DNA of 64,000 nucleotides from JAAURB01 sp049649525. GTDB taxonomy: Bacteria; Cyanobacteriota; Cyanobacteriia; Cyanobacteriales; Microcoleaceae. The notes below the pieces were generated by a model. It saw only the letters and a list, made by a program, of their open reading frames with translations, made no database searches and was not told the DNA's origin. Of this stretch, positions 35,552-43,790 are shown piece after piece. The stretch is taken from contig JBARZE010000010.1 in the NCBI GenBank assembly GCA_049649525.1, forward strand, positions 1-64,000, given 5' to 3'. Within the stretch, counting starts at the first letter, position 1, and each line of letters starts with the position of its first letter. Both the position numbers and the translations under genes were made by a program.

Positions 35552-36403
35552 CTAACGAGATTTGTAAGGTTTAATCTTATAATCTAGTTTAATTTCCATA
35601 ATCGGACAATCACCCAACTGACTAATATATTGCAAGCGACGAGACGGTTTAATTCCAGAAAGGACTACCCCTGCCGTCATTGACTTTGTACCCCCTGTGA
35701 AATCAGCGATAATTTCTGATTCATCTAAGTTATACTTTTGTTCAGCATCTGCATAGATACAGTTAACCAATTTTTGAGTATAAACAGGGTCATCAACAAA
35801 GTTATCCGGAACAAATAAACTTAGCTTTTCCTTTGGATTTTCTGGATCATCCATGATATAATTTTCACCATAATGAAGCTTTAAAGTTTGATCAAAACCT
35901 TGCTTATCTATCCTTTCTTTTAATTCTTTTGCTGCCTGTTGAGATTTGGAAGTACAAATCAGCCAACAATGTTTTAAACCAGTAGGTTGTTCTCCATGTA
36001 AATGATAGAAAATCGCACGTTCAGCAGGAGATTCTTCATTATTTCGTCTGGGACTCATGATTAAAATTAAACCCGGAAGATGGTCGTTGAGTTGTTGTAC
36101 ACGGGTTTGAGGAGGGACTGGCTTAATTCGTTTTGGTAAGTCTCTCAGCCACCGCAGAAAAGGAATACAATAAATAGTAGCAAAAATACCAGTGGTTAAA
36201 AGAGTTACAACGACTAGAGTTAATCTAGTTTGGTCAATACTGAGGTTAAACTGATTTTGTAACCAATTGCCGAAAAGTCCCCAAAATAATGTAGAAACTC
36301 CCTCGGAAAGAATCGGTGATATCACAAAACCCACGATAAAATAAATAGGGAAACGGTTGTTAGGGTTAGTGAAAATATCAATAATTGAATTGCTCGGCTT
36401 CAT
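35552..36403 (-). CDS. Membrane protein with CARF-like domain, CRISPR-linked effector candidate
   Basis: The 283-residue protein has two predicted membrane helices near the N-terminus (about 18-42 and 61-86), a basic/proline linker (about 87-108), and a soluble C-terminal domain. That domain opens with a strand GLILIMSPRR, then ERAIFYHL, then HCWLICTSKSQQAAKEL, and near its end has the motif DFTGGTKSM (Asp234-Met242) followed by LQYIS. This order and the (D)xTGGTKxM motif are characteristic of CARF domains of Csm6/Csx1-type proteins, which bind cyclic oligoadenylate made by type III CRISPR complexes. No HEPN, PIN or nuclease domain is present, so the output is probably the membrane part, as in Cam1-type membrane effectors; Cam1 as I know it has one helix, this has two. 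The gene faces the CRISPR array tail to tail, 165 bp beyond the array terminator. Domain call by motif only. Confidence 0.72.
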   Translation of the reverse strand: MKPSNSIIDIFTNPNNRFPIYFIVGFVISPILSEGVSTLFWGLFGNWLQNQFNLSIDQTRLTLVVVTLLTTGIFATIYCIPFLRWLRDLPKRIKPVPPQTRVQQLNDHLPGLILIMSPRRNNEESPAERAIFYHLHGEQPTGLKHCWLICTSKSQQAAKELKERIDKQGFDQTLKLHYGENYIMDDPENPKEKLSLFVPDNFVDDPVYTQKLVNCIYADAEQKYNLDESEIIADFTGGTKSMTAGVVLSGIKPSRRLQYISQLGDCPIMEIKLDYKIKPYKSR

Positions 36404-36817
36404 AATTCTATCACGTTAAAATTAATTGCAAAATGCATCTATCGACCGCAAGCAAAATGCGATAATAGACAAATTTTCAGTATATTAATGCTGTTTTAAA
36501 CTCGTACAGAAGTCTACAAAAACCTTTTTTTGGTTTCCGGAAATATTGAGATCAGACTGCTGAGAAAAATCTAGCACTTGATGCCAAACGGTAGACAAAC
36601 TTCAGCAACAAAAGAATCGTTATAACCTTTCTTACGGCTCTCCTCTCACACTGCTATCATAAACCCCTATAGAAATATCCTTTTCTACAATATGGAAAGT
36701 TAAATAGGATGAGATCAGTGCGTCACACACCTACCATTTAGCAGTTATCAGTTATCAGTTGGCTGTTCAATGTTCAATATTCAATGTTCATAACTCATAA
36801 TTCATAATTCAGATACC
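36404..36817. other. 414-bp gap with short-word repeats
   Basis: Positions 36738-36812 hold overlapping TCAGTTATCAGTTATCAGTT and TTCAATGTTCAATATTCAAT words of the dispersed low-complexity type. The rest should contain the promoter of the CARF-like gene, but I see no convincing boxes. Confidence 0.4.
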
Positions 36818-37378
36818 CTAAAGATTAATAAAAGGTTCTTCAATTGTTTCTCCCGTAATTTCTGCTAAATTAGGTTGTTGTGAAATAGAATAATATCCAG
36901 ACTTTCCGCCTGTTTTACTAACTAACCGAATAGATTGAATTTGAATCGACTTTTCTAACGCTTTCGCCATATCATACAAGGTTAAAGCCGCAACAGATAC
37001 AGCCGTTAACGCTTCCATTTCTACCCCCGTTTCTGCTTTTGTACTGACTTCGGCTTGAATTTGATAACCCGGTAATTGAGGGTCCGGAATTAACTCGACA
37101 TCGACTTTTGTTAAGGGTAAAGGATGACACAGGGGAATGAGTTGAGACGTTTGTTTCGCCGCCATAATTCCGGCAATTTTAGCCGTTGTCAGGACATCGC
37201 CTTTCGGGGTATTCCCAGCTTGAATCGCTTCAAACGTAGTGGATAACATCTTCACCTGACCGACAGCGATCGCAGTCCGCCGAGTTGGGGTTTTCTCCGA
37301 GACATCCACCATGTTAATCGCCCCGGTATCATCTAAATGGGTTAGCTTAGATTCGGGTTGAGAAGAATTGTTTGTCAT
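36818..37378 (-). CDS. moaC: Cyclic pyranopterin monophosphate synthase
   Basis: MoaC acts with MoaA to make cyclic pyranopterin monophosphate, the first intermediate of molybdopterin. The 186-residue protein has INMVDVSEK, GIMAAKQTSQLIPLCHPLPL and GVEMEALTAVSVAALTLYDM, the family signatures, and GGKSGYY near the C-terminus. The N-terminal 15 residues are variable. No other moa gene is in the window. It ends in the gap before the CARF-like gene and starts 74 bp after the tRNA on the other strand. Confidence 0.95.
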   Translation of the reverse strand: MTNNSSQPESKLTHLDDTGAINMVDVSEKTPTRRTAIAVGQVKMLSTTFEAIQAGNTPKGDVLTTAKIAGIMAAKQTSQLIPLCHPLPLTKVDVELIPDPQLPGYQIQAEVSTKAETGVEMEALTAVSVAALTLYDMAKALEKSIQIQSIRLVSKTGGKSGYYSISQQPNLAEITGETIEEPFINL

Positions 37379-37452
37379 TTTACAAAAATATGTTATACTA
37401 ATTTTCCAGGCAATGAATTCAGTTTAAATTTTTCGGACTGAAGTTGCTGTCA

Positions 37453-37526
37453 GGGCTTGTAGCTCAGTGGACTAGAGCACGTGGCTACGGACCACGGTGT
37501 CGGGGGTTCGAATCCCTCCTAGCCCG
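37453..37526 (+). tRNA. tRNA-Arg (ACG)
   Basis: The 74-base sequence folds as a cloverleaf: acceptor GGGCTTG with CTAGCCC (one T-T mismatch), D-stem GCTC/GAGC, anticodon stem CGTGG/CCACG with loop CTACGGA (anticodon ACG), and T-arm GGGGG-TTCGAAT-CCCTC. The CCA end is not encoded. It sits between the divergent starts/ends of moaC and the MFS gene. Confidence 0.95.
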
Positions 37527-37547
37527 TTAAACAGATCAATATCAAAT

Positions 37548-38810
37548 TTAACTCAGATGTTCAGCTTTATAAGTATGGGCATCTTTTGCTTTACCGAGAG
37601 CAAATTGTAGGGATAAAGTTAAATTAGGGTTAGATTGGGTGAAAAATACCGCCAAGGCGATCGCCGCTAAGCCTGCATCCATCAAGAAGAGATTGCGATA
37701 ACCCACTGTTTCTGCAATTAAACCAAACATCGGGCCAGCCAGGGCAATACCGACATCAAACCCCCCAATACAAAGAGAAAAATAACGACCTCTTTCTTGA
37801 GGGGAACATCGGTCTGTAATCAAAGTTACCATCATCGGAATCACAATTCCCGCCGCCATCCCTTCCAACACAGCCGCTAATATCAAAGTCACACTACTGT
37901 TAGCAACCCATAGCATTAACATTGACAGTAAGTAGAAGCTAAGGCCTCCTGAGATGAATACACCCCGACCCAAGCGGTCAGAAGCCCGACCCACAACGGC
38001 ACGCACACAGAAACTAGCTATCGCTGCCGCAGAATAAAATAAGCCAGCATTCAAGTCAATTCCAGAGGCTTTGATATACAGCGGTAAAAAGGTGACTAAT
38101 GTACCAAAAATTAACCCCACCATCAACATCACAAGCGCGGGGGTGCGTAAACTGGGTTGTCCCCAGAGTCGGAAATATTTAACAATTCCTTGCCACCGTT
38201 GTCGATGGGTTAGTACCTGTGACACGGGTTGAGGGCGAGAAGGTTCCCAAACTTGATAAATTCCTAAAAATCCTAACGTTCCGAGGATAGCACTGATGAT
38301 AAATAGGGTATTGTATCCGGTTGATGCTTCGAGGAAACCGCCCAAAGCAGGGCCAATTGCCATACCAATAGAATTAACCAAACTCATATAACCAATGACT
38401 GTCCCTCGGCGATCAATTGGGGCAATATCAGCAACTATTGCGCTATAACCAATGGTGAAAGCGGCAATACTAATCCCATGAAATCCCCGAATTAAGGCCA
38501 TCGAAGCAATAGAATTAGCCAGTAAATAACCAATTGGGGCGGTTGCGGCGACAAATGTGCCAATATAAAGCAACAGTTTTCTTCCCTTCACGTCGGCTAA
38601 TGGGCCTAAGCCAAACCGAGACGGAAGTAAACCCAAAGCAAAAGCCCCCATCACCAGACCAATTTGCGGCTTCGTTGCCCCCATAAATTCGAGATAAAGG
38701 GGAATGGTGGGTAACAGACTGGTAATACTTGACCAAAAGCATAACCCCACGATAAATAGCACATATAGACTGCGTCTCGGCTTGGGGTCTAGGGTGAGAA
38801 AGACATTCAA
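37548..38810 (-). CDS. Major facilitator superfamily transporter
   Basis: The 420-residue protein has about 12 predicted membrane helices. The loop between helices 2 and 3 carries GPLADVKGRKLLLYIG, the MFS signature, and the equivalent repeat in the second half is VGRASDRLGRGVFISG. The longer loop near residues 190-215 separates the halves. It looks like a drug/sugar-type exporter (MFS_1), but substrate cannot be told. The N-terminus NVFLTLDPKPRRSL is cytoplasmic. Stands alone. Confidence 0.88.
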   Translation of the reverse strand: MNVFLTLDPKPRRSLYVLFIVGLCFWSSITSLLPTIPLYLEFMGATKPQIGLVMGAFALGLLPSRFGLGPLADVKGRKLLLYIGTFVAATAPIGYLLANSIASMALIRGFHGISIAAFTIGYSAIVADIAPIDRRGTVIGYMSLVNSIGMAIGPALGGFLEASTGYNTLFIISAILGTLGFLGIYQVWEPSRPQPVSQVLTHRQRWQGIVKYFRLWGQPSLRTPALVMLMVGLIFGTLVTFLPLYIKASGIDLNAGLFYSAAAIASFCVRAVVGRASDRLGRGVFISGGLSFYLLSMLMLWVANSSVTLILAAVLEGMAAGIVIPMMVTLITDRCSPQERGRYFSLCIGGFDVGIALAGPMFGLIAETVGYRNLFLMDAGLAAIALAVFFTQSNPNLTLSLQFALGKAKDAHTYKAEHLS

Positions 38811-39100
38811 AATTCTGATTTCCTTTTGAGTTGCAGGATATACACTTCTCTATTGTTACAAATCTTCAACCTTAAACCTCTAGCTGATGAATGATGAATG
38901 ATGAATGATGAGTTATGAATGAGGGAACAGGCAACGGGGAACGGGGAATAGCGGTGTGAGTAGCATTTCCGATTGTCGTCCGAGGTTTTTACTCCTTACT
39001 CCTTACTCATTACTCATTACTCATTACTCTTCCTTGTCTCCTTTTTTCTACACGGGCGTATGCAATGCGCCCCTACTGCCTACTCCCTACTACCTCTCCC
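38811..39100. repeat. Short-word repeats between MFS and ABC genes
   Basis: Positions 38884-38920 hold five near-copies of TGATGAATGA, and 38990-39030 hold repeats of TACTCCTTACTCATTACTCA. Both are dispersed low-complexity repeats seen elsewhere in the window. No gene is visible. Confidence 0.6.
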
Positions 39101-40459
39101 CTAATTTTCCACAGGCTGAGGAGAAGATTGGGGCCAACTTTGATTAATATCCACTAAAACTGTATCGACATCGGCTCCTTCGATATATTCAACCACACCC
39201 AGCCAAAAAGCCCCAGTGCCCACGGTTCCCGGCATCATATCCGAGGCATCAAATCGAATCACATCTGCATTACCAAGGATTTCAGCTTGCTTACGGGTAA
39301 CGGGGTTAGGATAACGATCTAAATTCACTTCTTTGTGAGGGGAAATATAACTGCCCATACTCGCCCAAATTTGATGAGGTTGAACGGTTGCCAGATATTC
39401 CATTAATTTCCGCGCTTCTGGAGTATCGTTAAACATGGCGATCACATCTCCCCCAACTAAAATCGGTAAACCCAACTCAGGCTTAATTGGCGGCAGGGGA
39501 AACACATCGACATCTTCTCCTAACACCACTCCTTCCGGGAAGAAACTCGCAATAAAACTGGCTTGACGATGCAAATAACATCCGGGAGGATCTGTAAATA
39601 GACCATTAGCAGAACGAACATAAGGCGTATTAATCACCCCCATTGTCCCTCCGACAACGTATTGAGGATTGAGGGCAATATCACCGAATTTCTCGAACGC
39701 TAAGCGCACCGCAGGATCGTTAAACGGGATGTCATGGCGAACCCATTGATCGTAAACCTCGGGCCCTGAAGTCCGCAGGACAATATCTTCAATCCAGTCC
39801 GTTCCCACCCAGCCGGTTGCCTCTCCACTCTCGATCCCCAAACACCAAGGCACTTCACCCTGTTGTACCATCTTCTGAGACAATGCTTGCAGTTGAGACC
39901 AAGTTTGAGGCACTTCATACCCAGCAGCTTCAAAGGCTTTCGGATTGTACCAAACTAAACTTTTGACAGACGCTCTAACCCAAATACCGTATAATTCATT
40001 ATCGACACTGCCCAACTGCAACCAGTCCTCTGAATACGCCTCGTCTAGCTGGGATTGTTTTATAAATGAAGTAATGGGGACTAAAGCGCCTTGACGGGCG
40101 AAATCAGCCATTAAACCGGGTTGAGGAAATAACGCCACATCCGGTGGGTTGCCCGCTTCAACTCGGACGGGTAATAAACTAGCAAATGCTGATGTTCCCT
40201 GATACTCCACTTCAATCCCTGTTGCTTCGACAAAAGGAGCTAGAGCTGCTTCTAGTTTATCCTGTTCTGCTCCAGTGATCGATCCTAAAATCGTTACCTT
40301 ACTACCCTCTTCTGAGACGGTAGAGTAAGTTGTGGGTAACGTTGGGGTTTGATTTTGCCCGGTCCCACAACCCACCACCAGCAGGGATAAACCGAGTATC
40401 AGGTTAGTGTAGGGGGTAATGCTTAGTCTAAGATAAATTTGCCACATGGGTTCGCACAA
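39101..40459 (-). CDS. ABC transporter substrate-binding lipoprotein (sugar/osmolyte type)
   Basis: The 452-residue protein belongs to solute-binding protein family 1. The N-terminus has a lipoprotein signal with lipobox LVVGC (Cys31), a Thr-rich linker, then VTILGSITGAEQDKLEAALA and NPPDVALFPQPGLMADFARQ. YGIWVRASVKSLVWYNPKAF and WVGTDWIEDIVLRTSGPEVY are typical of alpha-glucoside binding proteins (AglE-like), and in cyanobacteria the glucosylglycerol-binding GgtB is of this type. No permease or ATPase gene is adjacent, so it must work with components elsewhere. An internal ATG at residue 5 may be the real start. Confidence 0.85.
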   Translation of the reverse strand: MCEPMWQIYLRLSITPYTNLILGLSLLVVGCGTGQNQTPTLPTTYSTVSEEGSKVTILGSITGAEQDKLEAALAPFVEATGIEVEYQGTSAFASLLPVRVEAGNPPDVALFPQPGLMADFARQGALVPITSFIKQSQLDEAYSEDWLQLGSVDNELYGIWVRASVKSLVWYNPKAFEAAGYEVPQTWSQLQALSQKMVQQGEVPWCLGIESGEATGWVGTDWIEDIVLRTSGPEVYDQWVRHDIPFNDPAVRLAFEKFGDIALNPQYVVGGTMGVINTPYVRSANGLFTDPPGCYLHRQASFIASFFPEGVVLGEDVDVFPLPPIKPELGLPILVGGDVIAMFNDTPEARKLMEYLATVQPHQIWASMGSYISPHKEVNLDRYPNPVTRKQAEILGNADVIRFDASDMMPGTVGTGAFWLGVVEYIEGADVDTVLVDINQSWPQSSPQPVEN

Positions 40460-40989
40460 TCTGGGATTCTATTCATTGAAAAAACGAATCTCTATTTTCT
40501 CTCCTGTGTAGACTTTAGCGATTCCCCAGATAAAGGGCAACTCGATGTAACACTCTGTTGCTGTAGATTATTAGAGTTTTGAGTCGGTCACATTGGCGGG
40601 TTGTTATTGAAGATCAAAATTGATTATTGTATAATCTACCCCTAAAGTCTTAGCCCAGCGGTTAGGAGAGAATTGAGCAATGACGATATGCTCGAATTGC
40701 AACTCAATAAAAAACACCGCTCCTGAAGCGAGAGCGGTGCATAGGGGGTGTTATGGGTGTTACTAAATATAAGAATAACAAATCCATCTCACAGTTGCGT
40801 TATCACCTTGTGCTGGTTTAAAAATTGTCACAGACTATTGACTTTGTAGATCGCTCTTTTCCAAACCAAACTGATATGATTTCACAGGGGTTTAACGTCT
40901 AACTTTGGTGAAATTAAAAATGATCGTTCAGCAATCAATCAACTCTCCCCCTTGTCTAACGACCCCATTCTAGTTCACAATAATGCAGA
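40460..40989. other. 530-bp divergent gap
   Basis: It separates the divergently transcribed ABC binding protein and lpdA. Apart from the candidate small RNA, I see no gene. GGGAGAG lies 6 bases before the GTG at 41014. Confidence 0.4.
40709..40760 (-). ncRNA. Candidate orphan small RNA with terminator
   Basis: On the minus strand CACCGCTC and GAGCGGTG (40739-40732 and 40722-40715) form a stem followed by six T residues, a clear terminator. No gene ends upstream of it on that strand: the nearest coding sequence is lpdA on the plus strand. A TATATT at 40771-40766 could be a -10 box, giving an RNA of about 50 bases with an unpaired CA-rich 5' part (ACACCCATAACACCCCC). It has the size of Yfr1-like RNAs but lacks the Yfr1 motif. 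Confidence 0.35.
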
Positions 40990-41013
40990 GTGAAAAGCAC
41001 CGGGAGAGCGACT

Positions 41014-42444
41014 GTGAGTGAATTTGATTATGATTTAGTCATTATAGGCGCAGGAGTTGGCGGACATGGGGCGGCAATTCATGCCGTTAGCTGTGGTTTA
41101 AAGACCGCCATTATCGAAGCAGCCGATATGGGGGGAACCTGCGTCAACCGAGGTTGTATTCCCTCAAAAGCGTTGTTAGCGGCCTCTGGACGGGTGCGAG
41201 AATTACGGAATACTCATCATTTACAAAGTTTGGGCATTCAACTGGGACAAGTCAGTTTTGACCGCCAAAGTATTGCCACTCACGCCGATAATATTGTGAG
41301 TAAATTGCGGGGAGATTTAACCAACAGTTTAAAACGTTTAGGCGTTGATACCATTCACGGTTGGGCAAAGCTATCCGCCCCGCAAAAAGTCAGTATTGAA
41401 ACGGCTTCTGGAGAAAAAGTAATTACGGCAAAAGATATTATTCTGGCCCCCGGTTCGATTCCGTTTGTTCCTCCGGGAATTGAAATCGATCATAAAACCG
41501 TTTTTACCAGTGATGAAGCAATTAAATTAGACTCATTACCCCCATGGATCGCTATTGTTGGAAGTGGTTATATTGGCCTCGAATTCTCTGATATTTATAC
41601 GGCATTAGGGTGTGAAGTCACGATGATCGAAGCCTTAGATAAATTAATGCCAACCTTTGATCCAGATATTGCTAAACTCGCCGAACGAACCTTAATTAAA
41701 CCCCGCGATATTGAGACTTATGTCGGTAAATTGGCACTCAAAGTTACCCCCGGATCTCCGGTTATTATTGAACTGGCTGATGCCAAAACCAAAGAAGTTG
41801 AAGAAGTCTTAGAAGTCGATGCTTGTTTAGTCGCAACTGGACGAATTCCCTATAGTAAAAATCTGGGTTTAGAAACAGTTGGTGTGGAAACAGTAGGGCG
41901 GGGTTTTATTCCCGTTAACGATCAATTAGCCGTCACGTCTGAGGGTGAAGCCGTCTCAAATTTATGGGCGATTGGGGATGTAACGGGTAAAATGATGTTA
42001 GCTCATACCGCTTCTGCCCAAGGTATTGCAGTGGTTGAAACCATTTGTGGACGGCCTCGCGAAGTGGATTATTTAAGTATTCCAGCGGCTGCTTTTACTC
42101 ATCCAGAAATTAGTTATGTCGGGTTAACAGAACCCGCTGCTAAAGAATTAGGAGAAAAAGAAGGGTTTAAAGTGGGTACAGTGAAAACCTATTTTAAAGG
42201 CAATTCTAAAGCCATTGCTGAAGGAGAAACCGACGGGGTGGCTAAAGTGATTTATCGTCAAGATAATGGTGAATTGTTAGGGGTTCATATTTTCGGTTTA
42301 CACGCTTCTGATTTAATTCAAGAAGCAGCAAATGCCATTGCTAAACGTGAATCTGTCTATAATTTAGCCTTTTCTGTTCATACTCATCCCACGCTTTCTG
42401 AAGTATTAGACGAAGCTTATAAGCGTGCCGTTGCGGCTCATTAA
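41014..42444 (+). CDS. lpdA: Dihydrolipoamide dehydrogenase
   Basis: The E3 flavoprotein reoxidises lipoyl groups of pyruvate dehydrogenase and of the glycine cleavage H-protein, so it works with the gcvP product at the left of the window. The 476-residue protein has the FAD motif VIIGAGVGGHGA, the redox disulfide GGTCVNRGCIPSK, the NAD motif IVGSGYIGLE, and the C-terminal HTHPTLSE base. I chose GTG 41014 because GGGAGAG precedes it with 6-base spacing; the GTG at 40990 would add eight residues. The interface domain is normal. Confidence 0.94.
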   Translation: MSEFDYDLVIIGAGVGGHGAAIHAVSCGLKTAIIEAADMGGTCVNRGCIPSKALLAASGRVRELRNTHHLQSLGIQLGQVSFDRQSIATHADNIVSKLRGDLTNSLKRLGVDTIHGWAKLSAPQKVSIETASGEKVITAKDIILAPGSIPFVPPGIEIDHKTVFTSDEAIKLDSLPPWIAIVGSGYIGLEFSDIYTALGCEVTMIEALDKLMPTFDPDIAKLAERTLIKPRDIETYVGKLALKVTPGSPVIIELADAKTKEVEEVLEVDACLVATGRIPYSKNLGLETVGVETVGRGFIPVNDQLAVTSEGEAVSNLWAIGDVTGKMMLAHTASAQGIAVVETICGRPREVDYLSIPAAAFTHPEISYVGLTEPAAKELGEKEGFKVGTVKTYFKGNSKAIAEGETDGVAKVIYRQDNGELLGVHIFGLHASDLIQEAANAIAKRESVYNLAFSVHTHPTLSEVLDEAYKRAVAAH

Positions 42445-42539
42445 CCGTTATAGTTATGGGTTATCGGGTATTAATTACCGCTGAAAGTCCGCATTATATT
42501 ACCCTATCTATTGCATACATTGAATTGATGGGTTTGTGG

Positions 42540-42629
42540 CAGCAAGTCGGCGAGTGATTAATACCCCTCAGTGGGATATCAGGGATTTTGCATCAGTTTA
42601 AGACGACAGACAACAGCAAGTCGGCGAGT
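42540..42629. repeat. 16-bp direct repeat upstream of the small membrane gene
   Basis: CAGCAAGTCGGCGAGT occurs at 42540-42555 and again at 42614-42629. The gap 42445-42740 has no gene. Confidence 0.7.
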
Positions 42630-42740
42630 ATAAATTTCAGTAACGCTTTGCAATCAGCATCGGAAGTACGTCACAATAGTATTCTGATAGATTAGAGTCA
42701 ATATCCTTTGTTCAAAGTTTAACTTTAGCGTTTGTCATCG

Positions 42741-42941
42741 ATGAGTAATCCGCGTAAGTCTGATACCACCATTACAATTCTTCTCTCGACTGCAGGCTTA
42801 GCGTCACTTGCAGTGGCTGTTATTATCTTATTAAAAGGTTTTGGAGTCATTTCTACTGTTCCCAGTTTTGTCATCTGGGCATTAGTTTTATTAATTTTGG
42901 GTTTTGGGATTTTAGCCGGACTCCGGACATTAGGAGACTAG
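42741..42941 (+). CDS. Small two-helix membrane protein
   Basis: From the ATG at 42741 the product is 66 residues with two membrane helices (about 13-33 and 40-60) and short polar ends. I chose this ATG over a TTG nine bases earlier. No family is recognised. Small membrane proteins of this kind are common accessory subunits in cyanobacteria, but no partner is indicated here. Confidence 0.6.
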   Translation: MSNPRKSDTTITILLSTAGLASLAVAVIILLKGFGVISTVPSFVIWALVLLILGFGILAGLRTLGD

Positions 42942-43123
42942 TCAATGGGTGCAAGTAACCAACATTGTAATATCAGAGTACTAGAGTACTATGGCGCAGC
43001 GTTGTAGTTTGGCTAATCTATTTTCAATTACATAGACCCAGAATAGATAGCAACCCAACAAACTAAGCTAAAATCAAGTTTCAATCTCCATCGCTTCACA
43101 CAATCTACAATTTAAGAGTTTCT

Positions 43124-43411
43124 ATGAGATCACGGCATTGGTGGCAAACCTTAGTGGCTTCAACCCAATACAACCCACCTCAATTTATCGAGATGGTGAT
43201 GTTATTACTCGCAATTTTTTTATTGTTTTCCTGGAGTATTACAGGAAGCTGGCCTTTTTTAGTGCTTTGTCTCAGTTTCGTTGTAGGATCATCAAGTTCA
43301 ATGTTAATTCGTGAAGTCATAGCCCCGCCTCGTCGGTTTCAACCCACTACCGCGATCGCCATACTACTGTTACTGATGGGACTTTATATCCTGGCTGATT
43401 TCATTTTTTAA
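43124..43411 (+). CDS. Small membrane protein
   Basis: The 95-residue protein has helices near 22-38, 42-58 and 74-94, with a basic loop IREVIAPPRRFQP between the second and third. It overlaps the 3' end of the VOC gene by 11 bp tail to tail. No family is recognised; the N-terminal RSRHWWQTL and short length suggest a conserved cyanobacterial hypothetical. Confidence 0.65.
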   Translation: MRSRHWWQTLVASTQYNPPQFIEMVMLLLAIFLLFSWSITGSWPFLVLCLSFVVGSSSSMLIREVIAPPRRFQPTTAIAILLLLMGLYILADFIF

Positions 43412-43784
43412 TTTCAATAGATTGATGTAATATAATTCGATTTCCCGCCGGATCATAACCATAAATTTCTCGACCATGGGAAGCTGTGATAATCTTACCT
43501 GGCGGAGGACAACCCAATTTCTGCATCAAACCAATTGCCGCTTCCAATTCCACCACTTCTAAACATAAACTCATCCCCGTGTGAGTTTGATGACTAAATT
43601 CTGAGGCTTGATCCGGTTTGGGTTGAAATATCCCCAGTCGTAAACCGGGCAGTTGAAACTCTGCGTAAGAATGGGCAATCAAAGTTTGAGGTTGAATTGC
43701 GAGCAGTTGGGTGTAGAATGCCACAAGTCGCTCAATATTTGGATCGGCTAACGTAACAAAAGCCGCTTGACAGTTTGACATCAT
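43401..43784 (-). CDS. VOC (glyoxalase/bleomycin-resistance fold) protein
   Basis: The 127-residue protein has the paired beta-alpha-beta-beta-beta layout. The N-terminal half contains TLADPNIERLVAFYTQLLAI and the C-terminal half ends GREIYGYDPAGNRIILHQ, the usual VOC closing motif. Metal residues are not certain: Glu and His positions can be proposed but not proven. Function could be in glyoxalase-type or dioxygenase chemistry. It starts 6 bp from the divergent amidase-like gene. Confidence 0.8.
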   Translation of the reverse strand: MMSNCQAAFVTLADPNIERLVAFYTQLLAIQPQTLIAHSYAEFQLPGLRLGIFQPKPDQASEFSHQTHTGMSLCLEVVELEAAIGLMQKLGCPPPGKIITASHGREIYGYDPAGNRIILHQSIEIKK

Positions 43785-43790
43785 TTAAAG

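Noticed and set aside
32794..37378. cas genes next to the CRISPR array
   Set aside because: None of the genes on either side shows Cas1, Cas2, Cas6 or effector motifs; only the CARF-like protein is linked by domain.
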